The translations under genes were made by a program, and so were the position numbers. This document shows, piece after piece, positions 9,018-18,480 of a DNA stretch of 64,000 bases (position 1 is its first letter; every line of letters starts with the position of its first letter). The notes below the pieces were generated by a model. It made no database searches and was not told the origin of the DNA. It worked only from the letters and a program-made list of their open reading frames with translations. The DNA comes from Nageia nagi. Taxonomy: Eukaryota; Pinophyta. Location of the stretch: positions 131,936,001 through 132,000,000 of the forward strand of contig JBITNC010000001.1 in assembly GCA_050084985.1 (NCBI GenBank), read 5' to 3'.

Positions 9018-11714
9018 TCAGTTCTGTAGACTCAGGATTTGCTGGACTTTACTCCAGTCTGCTGGGATCCCGGAAAAATCTTTTAGCCTCGCATGAGCTA
9101 AGGCTGTATGGTTCAACACTTCGTAAGATACATTGGCATGTTTCCTCAATAATTGTTGTATGCGAAGTCCGCCGTCAGCCAAAGAATCAAAGAATTTTAC
9201 AAAATTGGTTTCGTCAAAGGAAACCAGGAGCGTATCGACATCATCAGTACTTTGAATCCTATTCTGTAGACTATTCAAAAACTCAGCCTCCGAGACAAGC
9301 GAGCCGTTGCTTTTCCATAACTCTGGGATTCCGGACGCATTCAACCCTTGTATCTCTGATTTCAGATTTTCCATTTCTTGCGTCCGACGCAGGACATTAC
9401 TCCGGATCTCCTGACAAACCCATTTACCCCTCACTGGATAATCGATTGCTGACATGAGCTCCACTCGATCACCAATATTATATGACTGTAATTTTTCATT
9501 TGAGAGGAAGTTCAGTCTTTTATTCGCTTGCTTTGCCTCTTCTGAAATAGGATTCAAAATACTTTCACATCTTGTGACCTCAGCTTCGAGCCTTTTGAGT
9601 TCTGATAAACATGACTCCACATAGTCCCTTAGATGAATTAAGTCTTTGACTTCCTGCATCCTCAGCTCCCAAAATTTTTCTTTTGTATTTAACAGAAAAG
9701 ATTTGTCTACTTTATTTGCATTCAGCTTTGCTTGGAGTTCCACCATGTTAGCGTTCAGACTGCTGATCTCCGCTACTCTGGCAGTTATTTCCGCATCTCT
9801 TTGAGCGATGATAGCATCTTTTTGGCCCAGCTTATCCGCTGTAGGAGCCATCGCTAAACTAGTCTTCAAAATTGATATATTATTCTCCGCAGCCTTCAGT
9901 TTTATTTTATTCATGTCTAATTGCTGCTTCATGGCTTCATGGGCCTTTTGCAGCTTATGGTATTTGACCTCTAACTTGGTAAGTTCTGATATGTTGAGAT
10001 CGACAGCTGTTTGTAGGAGCTCGTTCTTATCACTCCTAGATATGCTGCGGGTGTCAATCTTCACCCGGGTGTTCATGGATGACAGATCACTTAGCCCTTC
10101 TTGTGGATCCTGGACAATAGCCATTTCCAGCACCTTATGCTTCGGATCCATGGAGGTCCGGAATCTCACCGGATTTTCCGGTGGTAGGAGTTTTTCCATT
10201 TGCCTCTGCATCCATGCCTCTTGCCCTTGCTTAATTTGCTGATATTGCTGCATGATGCCTTTCATGGATACCTGTTGCCCGGAGATCATGATGAAGGGGG
10301 ATCTGGCGCTCAACTCCTGAGATGAAGCAGCTACGATCTGTTGAGCTGGTGTCACGGGACTAGCTTGGCTGGCCCCTGGGTTACTGCTTCCGGAAAGATC
10401 CGCTGCAGGAAGTGTTGAGATAGAGAGAGGAGCGGACAATGGAGGTGGGGAGGGTTGGGGTGATGAAGGTATTGTAATGATGCTTGCGAGGGGAGGAATT
10501 TGTAGAATGGGTGTAGGAAGAGGGGGGCTCTGCCGTTGGGTGGACGGTGGTGAAATGAGAGATGGTATGTGTGCAGCTGGAATAGCTGCTGGAATTGGGG
10601 GAAGGGTGATGGAAACAGAAATGGGAACAGTATGAGCCGGCAGAGCAGAAGAAAGAGAAAGAGGGGAAGAAGGAGTAGGAAGCGTACCTGAGGGCGTCGG
10701 GCTCCTCCTTCTCCTTTTAGGTGGTGGCGGTAGTGATGCCTTCTCCATCTGTGTTTTCCTTTTGGCCATGTAGACTCTTTCTGGCCTCTTAGTCACCGTC
10801 TCCGTGGAAATCTCCCTGATTTCCTCCTCATGTTGCTTTTCCCAGGCTGGTGCTTGAGACATAGCATGCCCCTGCTCTTCACTGTCATCAGAATCTTCAC
10901 CCGTAGGAACTTCTGTGGGATGTTCCAATTCCCACATCTCCTCAAATTTGTCGTCTAGATCAGATTCTAGAGGAGTGTTCCTATTCCCAGACTCAATCCT
11001 GTACTGGGTAAAGGCAGCTATTTTTTCTTCGCTCCATCCCTGATCTCTTAGTGTTTTCAAAGCCTTTTTTGAGATGGAGTCGGTCTTCAGGTCAAAAACG
11101 GCTTTCCTGTTATAGAAACTTAGCCATGGCGGTAACAAGTCCTGGGTGATTACGGCGGTGGGCATCACCTTGTCTTCCTGCTCCGGATTTCGCCACTTAA
11201 GCAGCTCTGGCTTATTTTCGGCTCTAAAAGCCGGGGAATTGGGTTGGCTTCTCAGCTTCTTGCCAAAAATATCCTCTGGATCATATAGACAATATGAACT
11301 CAATTCCTTCAATTTTAGTTTCAATAATTTGCCCCTTAAATAGTCGCTTGCTCCCCGGCTTTGGAGCACCAGGTCATGCACTTTGTGGGGGAGAGCATAA
11401 ACTCCTCTCTTTTTGGCGGTAGCTCCGTATTTGAATTCAATATAATCCATCTGTCTGGCGTATTCCACACTGAAAATCCAATCAGTCACATGAACTGGTA
11501 GCAAAAACGGGGCCCCGGAAAACCCATACAGTCTTATGAAAGTCCCATTTTCCGCAAAAAACCAGTCCCCGACCTCTCCATGGGCATGCGGAGGTATAGT
11601 TTGGAGGCTGTTGATAACCTCGGAACTGTGGGGGTTAATAGACCCATTGCTGGAACTAAAAATTTCTCCACAAAGGAGTAGTAATTTGCCGAAGATCTCA
11701 CCTCCTCGGTCCAC
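9018..11714 (-). CDS. ORF2, main part: proline-rich, NLS-bearing coiled-coil protein of unknown function
   Basis: An 898-residue open frame, minus strand, uninterrupted. The conserved start of this part is around residue 50 (DWFFAENGTFIRLYG), because the equivalent motif is present in the decayed relative at 23.7-23.85 kb. Residues upstream of that are probably a shadow of the 11534-12535 frame. Order: globular N-terminal part (about 50-245), acidic stretch (250-300), basic cluster PPPKRRRRSP (about 331-340, a likely nuclear localisation signal), Pro/Ser-rich low-complexity region (about 328-470), Gln-rich segment (about 479-505), long coiled coil (about 560-790) and a short C-terminal domain. 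No polymerase, integrase or protease motif. I do not recognise a known enzymatic family. Its place after gag, where pol normally sits, suggests an element-encoded or captured protein. Codons look maintained. Confidence 0.7.
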   Translation of the reverse strand: MDRGGEIFGKLLLLCGEIFSSSNGSINPHSSEVINSLQTIPPHAHGEVGDWFFAENGTFIRLYGFSGAPFLLPVHVTDWIFSVEYARQMDYIEFKYGATAKKRGVYALPHKVHDLVLQSRGASDYLRGKLLKLKLKELSSYCLYDPEDIFGKKLRSQPNSPAFRAENKPELLKWRNPEQEDKVMPTAVITQDLLPPWLSFYNRKAVFDLKTDSISKKALKTLRDQGWSEEKIAAFTQYRIESGNRNTPLESDLDDKFEEMWELEHPTEVPTGEDSDDSEEQGHAMSQAPAWEKQHEEEIREISTETVTKRPERVYMAKRKTQMEKASLPPPPKRRRRSPTPSGTLPTPSSPLSLSSALPAHTVPISVSITLPPIPAAIPAAHIPSLISPPSTQRQSPPLPTPILQIPPLASIITIPSSPQPSPPPLSAPLSISTLPAADLSGSSNPGASQASPVTPAQQIVAASSQELSARSPFIMISGQQVSMKGIMQQYQQIKQGQEAWMQRQMEKLLPPENPVRFRTSMDPKHKVLEMAIVQDPQEGLSDLSSMNTRVKIDTRSISRSDKNELLQTAVDLNISELTKLEVKYHKLQKAHEAMKQQLDMNKIKLKAAENNISILKTSLAMAPTADKLGQKDAIIAQRDAEITARVAEISSLNANMVELQAKLNANKVDKSFLLNTKEKFWELRMQEVKDLIHLRDYVESCLSELKRLEAEVTRCESILNPISEEAKQANKRLNFLSNEKLQSYNIGDRVELMSAIDYPVRGKWVCQEIRSNVLRRTQEMENLKSEIQGLNASGIPELWKSNGSLVSEAEFLNSLQNRIQSTDDVDTLLVSFDETNFVKFFDSLADGGLRIQQLLRKHANVSYEVLNHTALAHARLKDFSGIPADWSKVQQILSLQN

Positions 11715-12535
11715 TTGTCCACTGGCTTCTGAGACCCATCTTCATTACTCTGGACCAGGGTTAAATTTTTGAAAACCTCGGCATTTTGATGAATCATCAT
11801 CCAAACAATGTATGATGTATAAGCAAAATGAAATCCATCGCCAATCCTTGCTAGCTGTTCCGATATTCCATCCGAAAGGGCACTAGACCAGTCATACATT
11901 GCGGGAGAAACTGGGTGAGAAATCCGATAAGCTATAACTAACCTTGAAGGTGAGACATATTTATCTGTTTCCTCCCCTGCTGCTATGGCTAGCATGGATA
12001 ATAGTAATTGCAGATGTGCAGAAAAGTTTGAGAGTGGGAGTTCAGAACTGGGGAACTCTCTAAACTTTGCGGAACCGGCTGTATTTTTATTTAGCCAAGC
12101 AGTGATATTTGCTCTTAGGTTGGCGCTAGGTGTGATATACCAATCAATTTGCATGAGGGGAACCATAGGAGGGGGTGGACTGAAAGCCTCCGCTATTGCA
12201 ACAGAATCCAAATTTAGGATAGTTCTACCTTGCAAGTCTCTGACTCTCCTAGTTGCAGGATCGAATGCCCCTCTTATGATTTCTACCAACTCGGGAGCAG
12301 GAAAGCATCTATGAGGGATGAAATGCATGAGACCCGAACCCATTGGGGAATGAGCTATATGATTGAAGCTGAAGTTTGGGCACTTACCTTCCGCAGTGCC
12401 CTTGGGGTTCTTGTTCGGGGCTGTAATCTCCGTATCCCACAATAACTCCATGGAATCTGATACCTTCTTTGCCGTCTTCGCCACTGATCCTGAGCTCATT
12501 CTTGTTCGCTTGGCACCTTGCGCTGTGCTTATCAA
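11534..12535 (-). CDS. ORF2, N-terminal part (frame-shifted from the main part)
   Basis: A 333-residue frame overlapping the 898-residue frame by 181 bases. It resembles the N-terminal region of plant retrotransposon extra proteins; I see a pattern like VRDLQGRTILNLDS followed by an alpha-helical region. Homology with the decayed copy is clear at FHFAYTSYIVWMMIHQN (decayed copy: SSYLWWLIFHQN near 24.0-24.1 kb). In the decayed copy the motif equivalent to FVEKF continues, after a short gap, into the DWYF motif. So one long protein of about 1,170 residues is the likely ancestral form, and the two frames are separated by a one-base difference near the C run at 11567-11570. Either a recent one-base loss or a programmed shift would explain it. 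The protein start at 12535 is the first Met; a downstream Met is also possible. Confidence 0.65.
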   Translation of the reverse strand: MISTAQGAKRTRMSSGSVAKTAKKVSDSMELLWDTEITAPNKNPKGTAEGKCPNFSFNHIAHSPMGSGLMHFIPHRCFPAPELVEIIRGAFDPATRRVRDLQGRTILNLDSVAIAEAFSPPPPMVPLMQIDWYITPSANLRANITAWLNKNTAGSAKFREFPSSELPLSNFSAHLQLLLSMLAIAAGEETDKYVSPSRLVIAYRISHPVSPAMYDWSSALSDGISEQLARIGDGFHFAYTSYIVWMMIHQNAEVFKNLTLVQSNEDGSQKPVDKWTEEVRSSANYYSFVEKFLVPAMGLLTPTVPRLSTASKLYLRMPMERSGTGFLRKMGLS

Positions 12536-13035
12536 CCTTCTTGGGCCACTGCTTATGCCTCAAACTCGGATTCTCTTGCTCTGTTTCACAGTTCCTGGCG
12601 ATGCTCAGTAAGCGCTAACTTTGCAAATTGGTGAGCCAAAACTTTCTATGAATACTAGCATATAGGTGTCTTGGTAAGTAGTGCTCTGGGTCTTTTAACA
12701 GCTCACTTGAACGCACGATCTTTCGAAGCGAGGGAAATCAACTCACGACAGCCGCATTAATAACTGATTTGCCATTTTACGATCTTTTCGGGAACCTTGG
12801 GATTTGATTGCATGTACCCTCTTGGAAACTTTTAATTCTGCCGGCGCAAAAAGGTTCCACTACTATTTACGTTACGCTAGTAGTAAATTACTGACAACAA
12901 CCACTCGAAATAAATGCAACCTCACACTATTTACAATATGTATACAAATCAAATTCCTTCTTCCCAACGGTCACTTTCCCGCGCTGGTGGGCTTCAGAAA
13001 AATTACTGTGTCCGCTGGTGTGGAATTCATCAAGT
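12536..13035 (-). other. spacer between gag and ORF2
   Basis: About 500 bases without a convincing minus-strand frame. In a normal Ty3/gypsy element pol would start here. The plus-strand frames in this stretch have no family resemblance and are taken as shadows. It could hold a leader or splice site for ORF2 expression, but none can be assigned with confidence. Confidence 0.5.
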
Positions 13036-13344
13036 TCACGTTCCGGCTTTGTCATCCGCTACGCCAGGCGGAGGAATACCTCCACTCCTCGACAGATACT
13101 CTTGGTATTGAAAAATAGGGCAGGTTGTTTGTTCATGAGCATCATTACAAGCCAAACACAACCCATTAGCCGCCCCGGAAGTGGAAGCTTGGTCCACGTC
13201 CTCATTCAACACATGTTGAGCTTTCTCTACAGCAGGGTAGGGATATCTTCTGGCATTATTTTGTCTGGTCAACACGGTAATCTGGTTTGCCATATTTCTA
13301 CACAAGTTTCGGAGTTCCTGAATTTCTGTAGATGATGCTACTCC
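13036..13344 (-). pseudogene. gag C-terminal nucleocapsid part with zinc knuckle, after an in-frame stop
   Basis: This frame continues gag in the same phase after the TAA at 13345-13347. It carries CLACNDAHEQTTC (about 13120-13158), i.e. CX2CX3HX4C, one residue shorter than the standard CX2CX4HX4C retroviral knuckle that binds RNA. The stop separates the knuckle from the capsid domain. It may be a recent point mutation or a readthrough site. Confidence 0.6.
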
Positions 13345-14301
13345 TTAGTTCATATTAGGCTGATGTGGAGCTGGTAAGGCCAAGGGAGCTCTAGGAATTG
13401 GCAAATTTGACGACCAGGGTTGAATAGGGACAGGAATATTAGCCAGAGGCGGGACTGAACTGATTACCGGAGGTCTCAAAATTTGCTGTTGTGTTGTGGT
13501 TATTGGGAAATAGGGCATTGGCATACGGCTTGGTAATTTCCCAACTGCAATAAGGCATGATTCAGCATATACTGCTTGTCTATAGACCTCTGGGAAAGTA
13601 TTCACTCCGGAATTTTGGATTTGCAGAGAGAGATCCGGAGGAAAGGCTCTCAGATAATACATCAAAGCTTGAAACTGCTGAGGCCTGACTGGCATGGGTA
13701 CTCTCGTCCATGTTTTCTGGAATCTAATGTTAAAATCTGGGATGTTCTCTTGTTCAAACCTTTTGATTGACGTGAACTGAGTGAGCAGAGAAAAGGGATC
13801 CCCTAGTTCATTAAACTCCAGGATAAAGGGCTCTGCCAGTTGAGCCCAGGTACTGATGGATCCATTAGAAAGGCCCCTGTACCAATCCAGGACCTTTCCT
13901 TTGAAAGACTGAGCCAGTAATCTCACCATAACATCTTCATGCTGAATATTGTGAATCTTTGCTAGGCCGGCTACATCCACACAGTGCTCATAAGCTGTTT
14001 TTTCTGAAGTTGCATCAAACTTCGGAAGGGTTTTAAAAACATTTGCTGGGATATCATGTAATACCGCCAGAGCTATAGGAACTCCATTGTCCCATTCCGG
14101 ATAAATGTTCTGAGCTGGATTAGCCCTTTTAGGGAAGGTATTTCTAGTATGAAGATTGGATGGTTCTGGCTTGATAGAGGATTTTAGGGAGTCGACACTA
14201 TTCAGAGACTTGGACTTGATCAGGGTCTTTCTCCTAGGAGTATCCAACTTCCCAAATTCCGGTTCTTCTTTTGCTGCTCTAGTTTTAGATCTTGTCCACA
14301 T
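13345..14301 (-). CDS. retrotransposon gag (capsid)
   Basis: The start is taken at the Met at 14299-14301 (MWTRSKTRAAK), giving about 318 residues. The frame is open back to 14496, but that stretch covers the LTR end and primer site, which should be untranslated leader. The centre matches the retrotrans_gag family: MVRLLAQSFKGKVLDWYRGL, WAQLAEPFILEF, then RFEQENIPDFNIRFQKTW. A Pro-rich tail follows (about the last 70 residues). Gag forms the cytoplasmic particle that packages element RNA. The protein ends at TAA 13345-13347, after which the same phase continues into a zinc knuckle. Confidence 0.85.
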   Translation of the reverse strand: MWTRSKTRAAKEEPEFGKLDTPRRKTLIKSKSLNSVDSLKSSIKPEPSNLHTRNTFPKRANPAQNIYPEWDNGVPIALAVLHDIPANVFKTLPKFDATSEKTAYEHCVDVAGLAKIHNIQHEDVMVRLLAQSFKGKVLDWYRGLSNGSISTWAQLAEPFILEFNELGDPFSLLTQFTSIKRFEQENIPDFNIRFQKTWTRVPMPVRPQQFQALMYYLRAFPPDLSLQIQNSGVNTFPEVYRQAVYAESCLIAVGKLPSRMPMPYFPITTTQQQILRPPVISSVPPLANIPVPIQPWSSNLPIPRAPLALPAPHQPNMN

Positions 14302-14415
14302 AAACTCTAGATTGCAAAAGAAAATGACAGGTTCAAAGCACCTATGATATTCATAAATAATTTGCTTTAATACATACCATGGATGGTGCTTCAGCAGAGT
14401 CGCCAATAAATTTCT

Positions 14416-14437
14416 TCGTGTCCCACCGGGCGTGCCA
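14416..14437 (-). other. primer-binding site of the element
   Basis: On the minus strand, ten bases inside the 5' LTR end, the sequence reads TTTGGCACGCCCGGTGGGAC, a type of primer site common next to LTRs of plant Ty3/gypsy (Tat/RIRE2-like) elements. The tRNA is not assigned here. It is consistent with the minus-strand coding direction. Confidence 0.55.
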
Positions 14438-14448
14438 AAAAGAAATAC

Positions 14449-15980
14449 TGTTGATTGAGATTGTGTAATATGTGCGCCTGGAACAATCTTAACCAAAGTA
14501 GTTCACGAACAGACTGTAGGACGCAGCCTGATCTCCGGAGAAGGCCGGTTCCTTATCCATTGGGCAGAGAAAAAGTAACAGGAAAGAGATAAAAAGAGTA
14601 GGGAGCGAGAGATTTAAGCAAAAGGATAGGGTAACAAGAAAGGAAGTAAAAGGATAGGGTAACAAGAAAGGAAGTAAAAGGATAGGGTAACGAGAGAGAA
14701 AGCAAAGGGGTAGATCACTAGTTCAGCGCGGGCTTTCGCAGTGTGCGAAACCTTGGCCTGAATCTAGTGTCGCAGCCACAGAACAAGTCCTCACTCTCTG
14801 AATAGCTCCCCAGCTTCTACTCTACCATGTAGCAGACACAGTTATACTAGCAACCCGCAACTATTACTCAGGAAACAAGCTAAGCTGCCACAATGTAACC
14901 AAATTAAGAATAACAATTACGAGTGCTAGACAAGAAAGGTCAAGATGGTTTCATAGTACCGGACTGAAGCTACAGGTCTTCGAGAACAAATGAAAAGGGC
15001 AATACTAGGCTTCCGACCCTAGTTTCTCTTTATTTTCATATATTTATACTGTGTTAATAACAGTTACAAAATTACAGAATAGAAACGTTTACAAAACGGC
15101 CGCAAGATTCTGGCCTTCTTGAACTGATATCACCTACATATGACACTTGGCCGGCTGTTACAAAATTGGGCAGATCGCCGACGATTCGGTTCCCTGATGA
15201 TTGTACTCAGGCATCTTGCAGACTTACTCTCTTTCGGGATTTCTTAATTCTATGGCTCAGGCTCTTCAATCTTTCTTTGCGGGCCTATTTTCCTCCGGGA
15301 CTCGGTTTCATTCACCAATATTAATCTTGTTTCTTTCCCCTTCGCCTGACGTCAGCCTTGAATCTCCGGACTTCTTCATTCACTGGCTCCGGACACTAAA
15401 TTACTCCTTGATGATGTCATCCATTCTGGGCTCCGGTTTGCTTTATGAATGCAAACTTCATATTTCCTTGTGACGTCACCTTTGAATCTCTGGAATTTCC
15501 TGCTCGCTGGTTCCGGATACTAAATTTCTCTTTGCTGATGTCATCTGTTCCAGGCTCCGGTTCTTATTCAAAATGTGAACGTCGTTTCGCCTGTGACGTC
15601 ATTTTTCTACCCTCCGGAATATTTTCCTTTATGGCTCCGGATACTAAGTCGCTACCTGTTGACGTCATCTCCTCCGGACTCCGGTTCCATTCAAAATGTG
15701 AACGTTGTTTCCCCGTGACGTCATTATTTCATTTCTCCGGAATGCTTTGTTTCCCGGAGAACTTATGCTGACTTTATCTTTTCCGGAACTTGGTTTTCAC
15801 CCCAAAAAATAATCATCTTATCCTCCGCACGTCTCCACTTTATTCCGGAAAACTTTACTCTGACTCCGGGCTGCTTTATCTGCTCCGAAAAAAACTCCCG
15901 GAGATCTTCGAATGAATCCGTAGGGGCAGGTAGAGTACACCGTGGCTTTACTTCAAGGATTTATTATGGAGGAATCTACA
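14449..15980 (-). repeat. 5' LTR (right end of element)
   Basis: 1532 bp, nearly identical to 7392-8922 with one extra base near 15116. Repeat units of the 124-bp array start at about 15385, 15509 and 15633, TGACGTCA motifs at 15347, 15471, 15594, 15660 and 15716, TATA on the minus strand at about 15037-15051, and the 28-bp tandem repeat at about 14620-14703. Confidence 0.95.
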
Positions 15981-15985
15981 AACAC
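15981..15985. repeat. target-site duplication, right copy (AACAC)
   Basis: Direct copy of 7387-7391. The sequence after it (CAAGTAGATGCATCCACATG) continues a PPR-like fragment on the minus strand (WMHLLG). Confidence 0.93.
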
Positions 15986-16260
15986 CAAGTAGATGCATCC
16001 ACATGCCTAATTTAGGTTTTATAGGTATTTTAAAAGTGAAGTTTAAAGCTACCTCAAGATAGCCTTTTTAGAAAGTTTAATTTTTTTATATGTATCTTAT
16101 GCAATTTACAAGCATCCAATAGATACACAAAATCCTATGTACATCATGCATATTATCAAAAACTTATTGGGCCTTATGTATTCTTCCACATTTTGTATCC
16201 ATGTCTATCATAATATTTATAATTGACCTAACATGGTAGAGCACTTGAAACATTAGGCAG
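15986..16260 (-). pseudogene. PPR remnant flanking the insertion
   Basis: The plus-strand text from AGTAGATGCATCCACATGCC through GGTATTTTAAAAGTGAAGTT resembles 4660-4740 (CATATCCACAAACCC ... GGTATTTTGGAAATGAATTT), the E-motif part of the PPR remnant there. Read on the minus strand it gives FKIPIKPKLGMWMHLLG-like residues with breaks. Old and non-functional. Confidence 0.5.
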
Positions 16261-16739
16261 GCACTTATAACATTTTGAGTTTTTATATTTTTTGAACAAA
16301 GTAAAGCCGAAGGGGTAGAGCACTTGGAAAATTAATAGGGAACTCAAGGAAACTTTGGTGGACACTTTTAACATTTTAAAATTTTTGAGTTGTTTTGGAA
16401 GAAAAGCTAAAGGGGTAGAATACTTAGCTTGTACCCATTTTTTTGTATCCTACAATCATTATAGACCATATGGTGTACATATATGATTTTATATCATATG
16501 TTGGTGCATTTAGATCATTTAATATCATATGTTGGTACATTTATATCATTTCATCCTAAGAATAATGCAATAAGAGTCACTCATACTATTAAAGTATATA
16601 CAACTCACATCCACTAGACCTACATGGTTACTTAAAAGTAGAACACATGTAAAGGTAATGTTGTTAGGTCTAGTTCCCAAGTACTTCATCAAATCAAAGA
16701 GTTTAAGGGCATCCTTATTGTAGCCATCAACAATATTAT

Positions 16740-17460
16740 CTATTCCATATCACTTTTGGACTAGTTTTTGACAATTATTTTTAGGTTGAACATTTGCCTT
16801 CCTTCTCAAAACCAATTTTTGGATCATATAGTATTTTTATAGTATTTCATATCATATGTCACAATTGCATAATTTTAGAACATATTATGGATGAAGCTAA
16901 CTTATCACTTTTGGACTAGTTTTTGAAACTTAGAAAATATTTAGGTCAAATAGTTGTTTTCCTTCTCCAAACTAGTTTTTGTGCCCCATATTGGGATATA
17001 TTTTGGGTTCCTTTTTCTACAAGAAAATGATTTTTATAAAGTTGCTATATTAAAATACAAATTATGATATAAGGAATCTCCTTTGGTTAAATGATGATCT
17101 AATTGTATGAAAAGGGTAGTTTGTGACTTTTTGATAGTTCTTTACAATAGTCATTGACTTTTGGGTTCCTTTTTCTATAAGCATATTATCTTTAGAAAGT
17201 TGGTATATTAAAATAAAAATCATGATATCATGCATCTCCTTTGGTTAAATGGTGGTATTATTCTATGAAAAAGGTAGTTTGTAACTTTTTGAGGTTTGTT
17301 ACAATAATCATCAACTTTGGGCCCTATTTTTAAACATGAAGATTATGTAATGTAGATAGAACATGAACCTAAAGCTAACCATAATAAGATTCAAATATGC
17401 TATACAATTATGATCTAATGATTAAGAATGCCCAGAGGAACAAGTATTACACAATTATGC
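16740..17460. repeat. dispersed repeat family, copies C and D
   Basis: Blocks at 16877-17120 (AGAACATATTATGGATGAAG, TTCCTTCTCCAAACTAG, AAATTATGATATAAGG) and 17130-17380 (second run of TAGTTTGT-ACTTTTTGA, TTGGGCCCTATTTTT) repeat copies A and B at 5.9-7.3 kb. A partial piece lies near 16741-16800. Non-coding. Confidence 0.55.
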
Positions 17461-17699
17461 TTAAATGATTCAAATAAGCTTTACAATACTAAAAAGGTTT
17501 GATATAGTCATTTTATCACTTTTTGATAGGTTTGTTACAAGCATAGAAAAATTCATACATTAGATATAGATGGACTAGGCCACTATAGATATGTGGTTAG
17601 ATATTAGTTCTAGTTTCATCAATCTTATAATAGGATGATTAGGGTACACCACTACAGTAATAGACCATAGCATCAAGGTGTAGTGTATTTTTATTTATT

Positions 17700-17970
17700 T
17701 TTTCTTCCTAGTGTTGCATTTTGCATGGCTTTGAGTGTTAGAAAGTGTCATACATTTTTATTCCTAGAATTAAATTTTGTGTTGTTTTTAGCATTAGTGT
17801 AGTGTTAGAGAAAGCATCATATATTTTTATTTTTAGTGTTACATTTTGCATCACTTTTAGCATTAGTGTAGAATCAAAATAAAATGTTAGATAAAGCATC
17901 AGAGAATTATGTATCTAGCATTGCATTTTGCATCAAGTTTAGCATGAATGGTAGTGTTAGAGTGTCTATT
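17700..17970. repeat. irregular tandem repeat (GTTGCATTTTGCAT family)
   Basis: Related segments containing TTGCATTTTGCATCA, TTTAGCATTAGTGTAG and GTGTTAGAGAAAGCATCA recur near 17713, 17769, 17828 and 17920 with uneven spacing of about 57-92 bases. No coding signal. Confidence 0.5.
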
Positions 17971-18204
17971 ATTTATACTATTAATTTATGTTTCTTTGCA
18001 TTAGTTATAGCTATAGTACTAGCATTAAAAATGAATTTTGTTAAAAATATTGTATTGAATTATACAATTTTGTCAATTTCATATATCTTTAAATCATTAA
18101 TTATTAAAATTATTAATTTTTAAAATTTATCAATTTTATATGATTAAATTATTAAATTATTAAAATTTATCAATTTTGTATTATTAAATCTAACATTCAA
18201 AATA

Positions 18205-18480
18205 TTGTACAATCATCATCATCACAAATCATCATCATCAAGATCATCAATTTAACATTCAAAAATTTGTACTATTAAAAATATTATCATCATCCTTAAT
18301 ATCATCATCAAAAAACACATATCATCATCATAATAATTAAAAATTGTATTTTTTTAAATAAAAAAATATTTTAACATTAAAGAATTATATAATCATCATC
18401 ATCACTAGTCATCATCATCATCACATATACATTGATAAATTCATGTTCTCATCACCACCACCATCATCATCATGTGGTCC
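18205..18480. repeat. ATC-rich microsatellite clusters
   Basis: Several short (ATC)n/(CAT)n runs, for example CATCATCATCACAAATCATC near 18213 and CACCACCACCATCATCATCA near 18452, are separated by AT-rich DNA. Simple sequence, no gene. Confidence 0.75.

Larger units (their letters stand above)
7392..15980 (-). mobile_element. young non-autonomous LTR retrotransposon (gag + ORF2, no pol)
   Basis: The two LTRs (1531 and 1532 bp) differ by about six substitutions and one inserted base, begin TG and end CA, and are flanked by AACAC duplications, so both boundaries are exact. Coding runs on the minus strand: 5' LTR (14449-15980), primer site, gag, zinc knuckle, about 0.5 kb spacer, long ORF2, 3' LTR (7392-8922). 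No protease, reverse transcriptase, RNase H or integrase motif is visible in the 5.5 kb interior, so it must borrow these from another element. It interrupts decayed PPR-like and repeat sequence. CpG is far more frequent inside it than in the flanks, consistent with recent arrival. Confidence 0.93.

Noticed and set aside
8993-9457. 154-residue plus-strand frame
   Set aside because: It is fully antisense to the intact ORF2 coiled-coil region and shows no motif; taken as a shadow.
14302-14496. Longer gag start at 14496
   Set aside because: It would start inside the LTR and read through the primer-binding site; the Met at 14299-14301 is more plausible.
18205-18480. Possible His/Asp-rich coding region from CAT/ATC repeats
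   Set aside because: It is simple sequence broken by stops in all frames.
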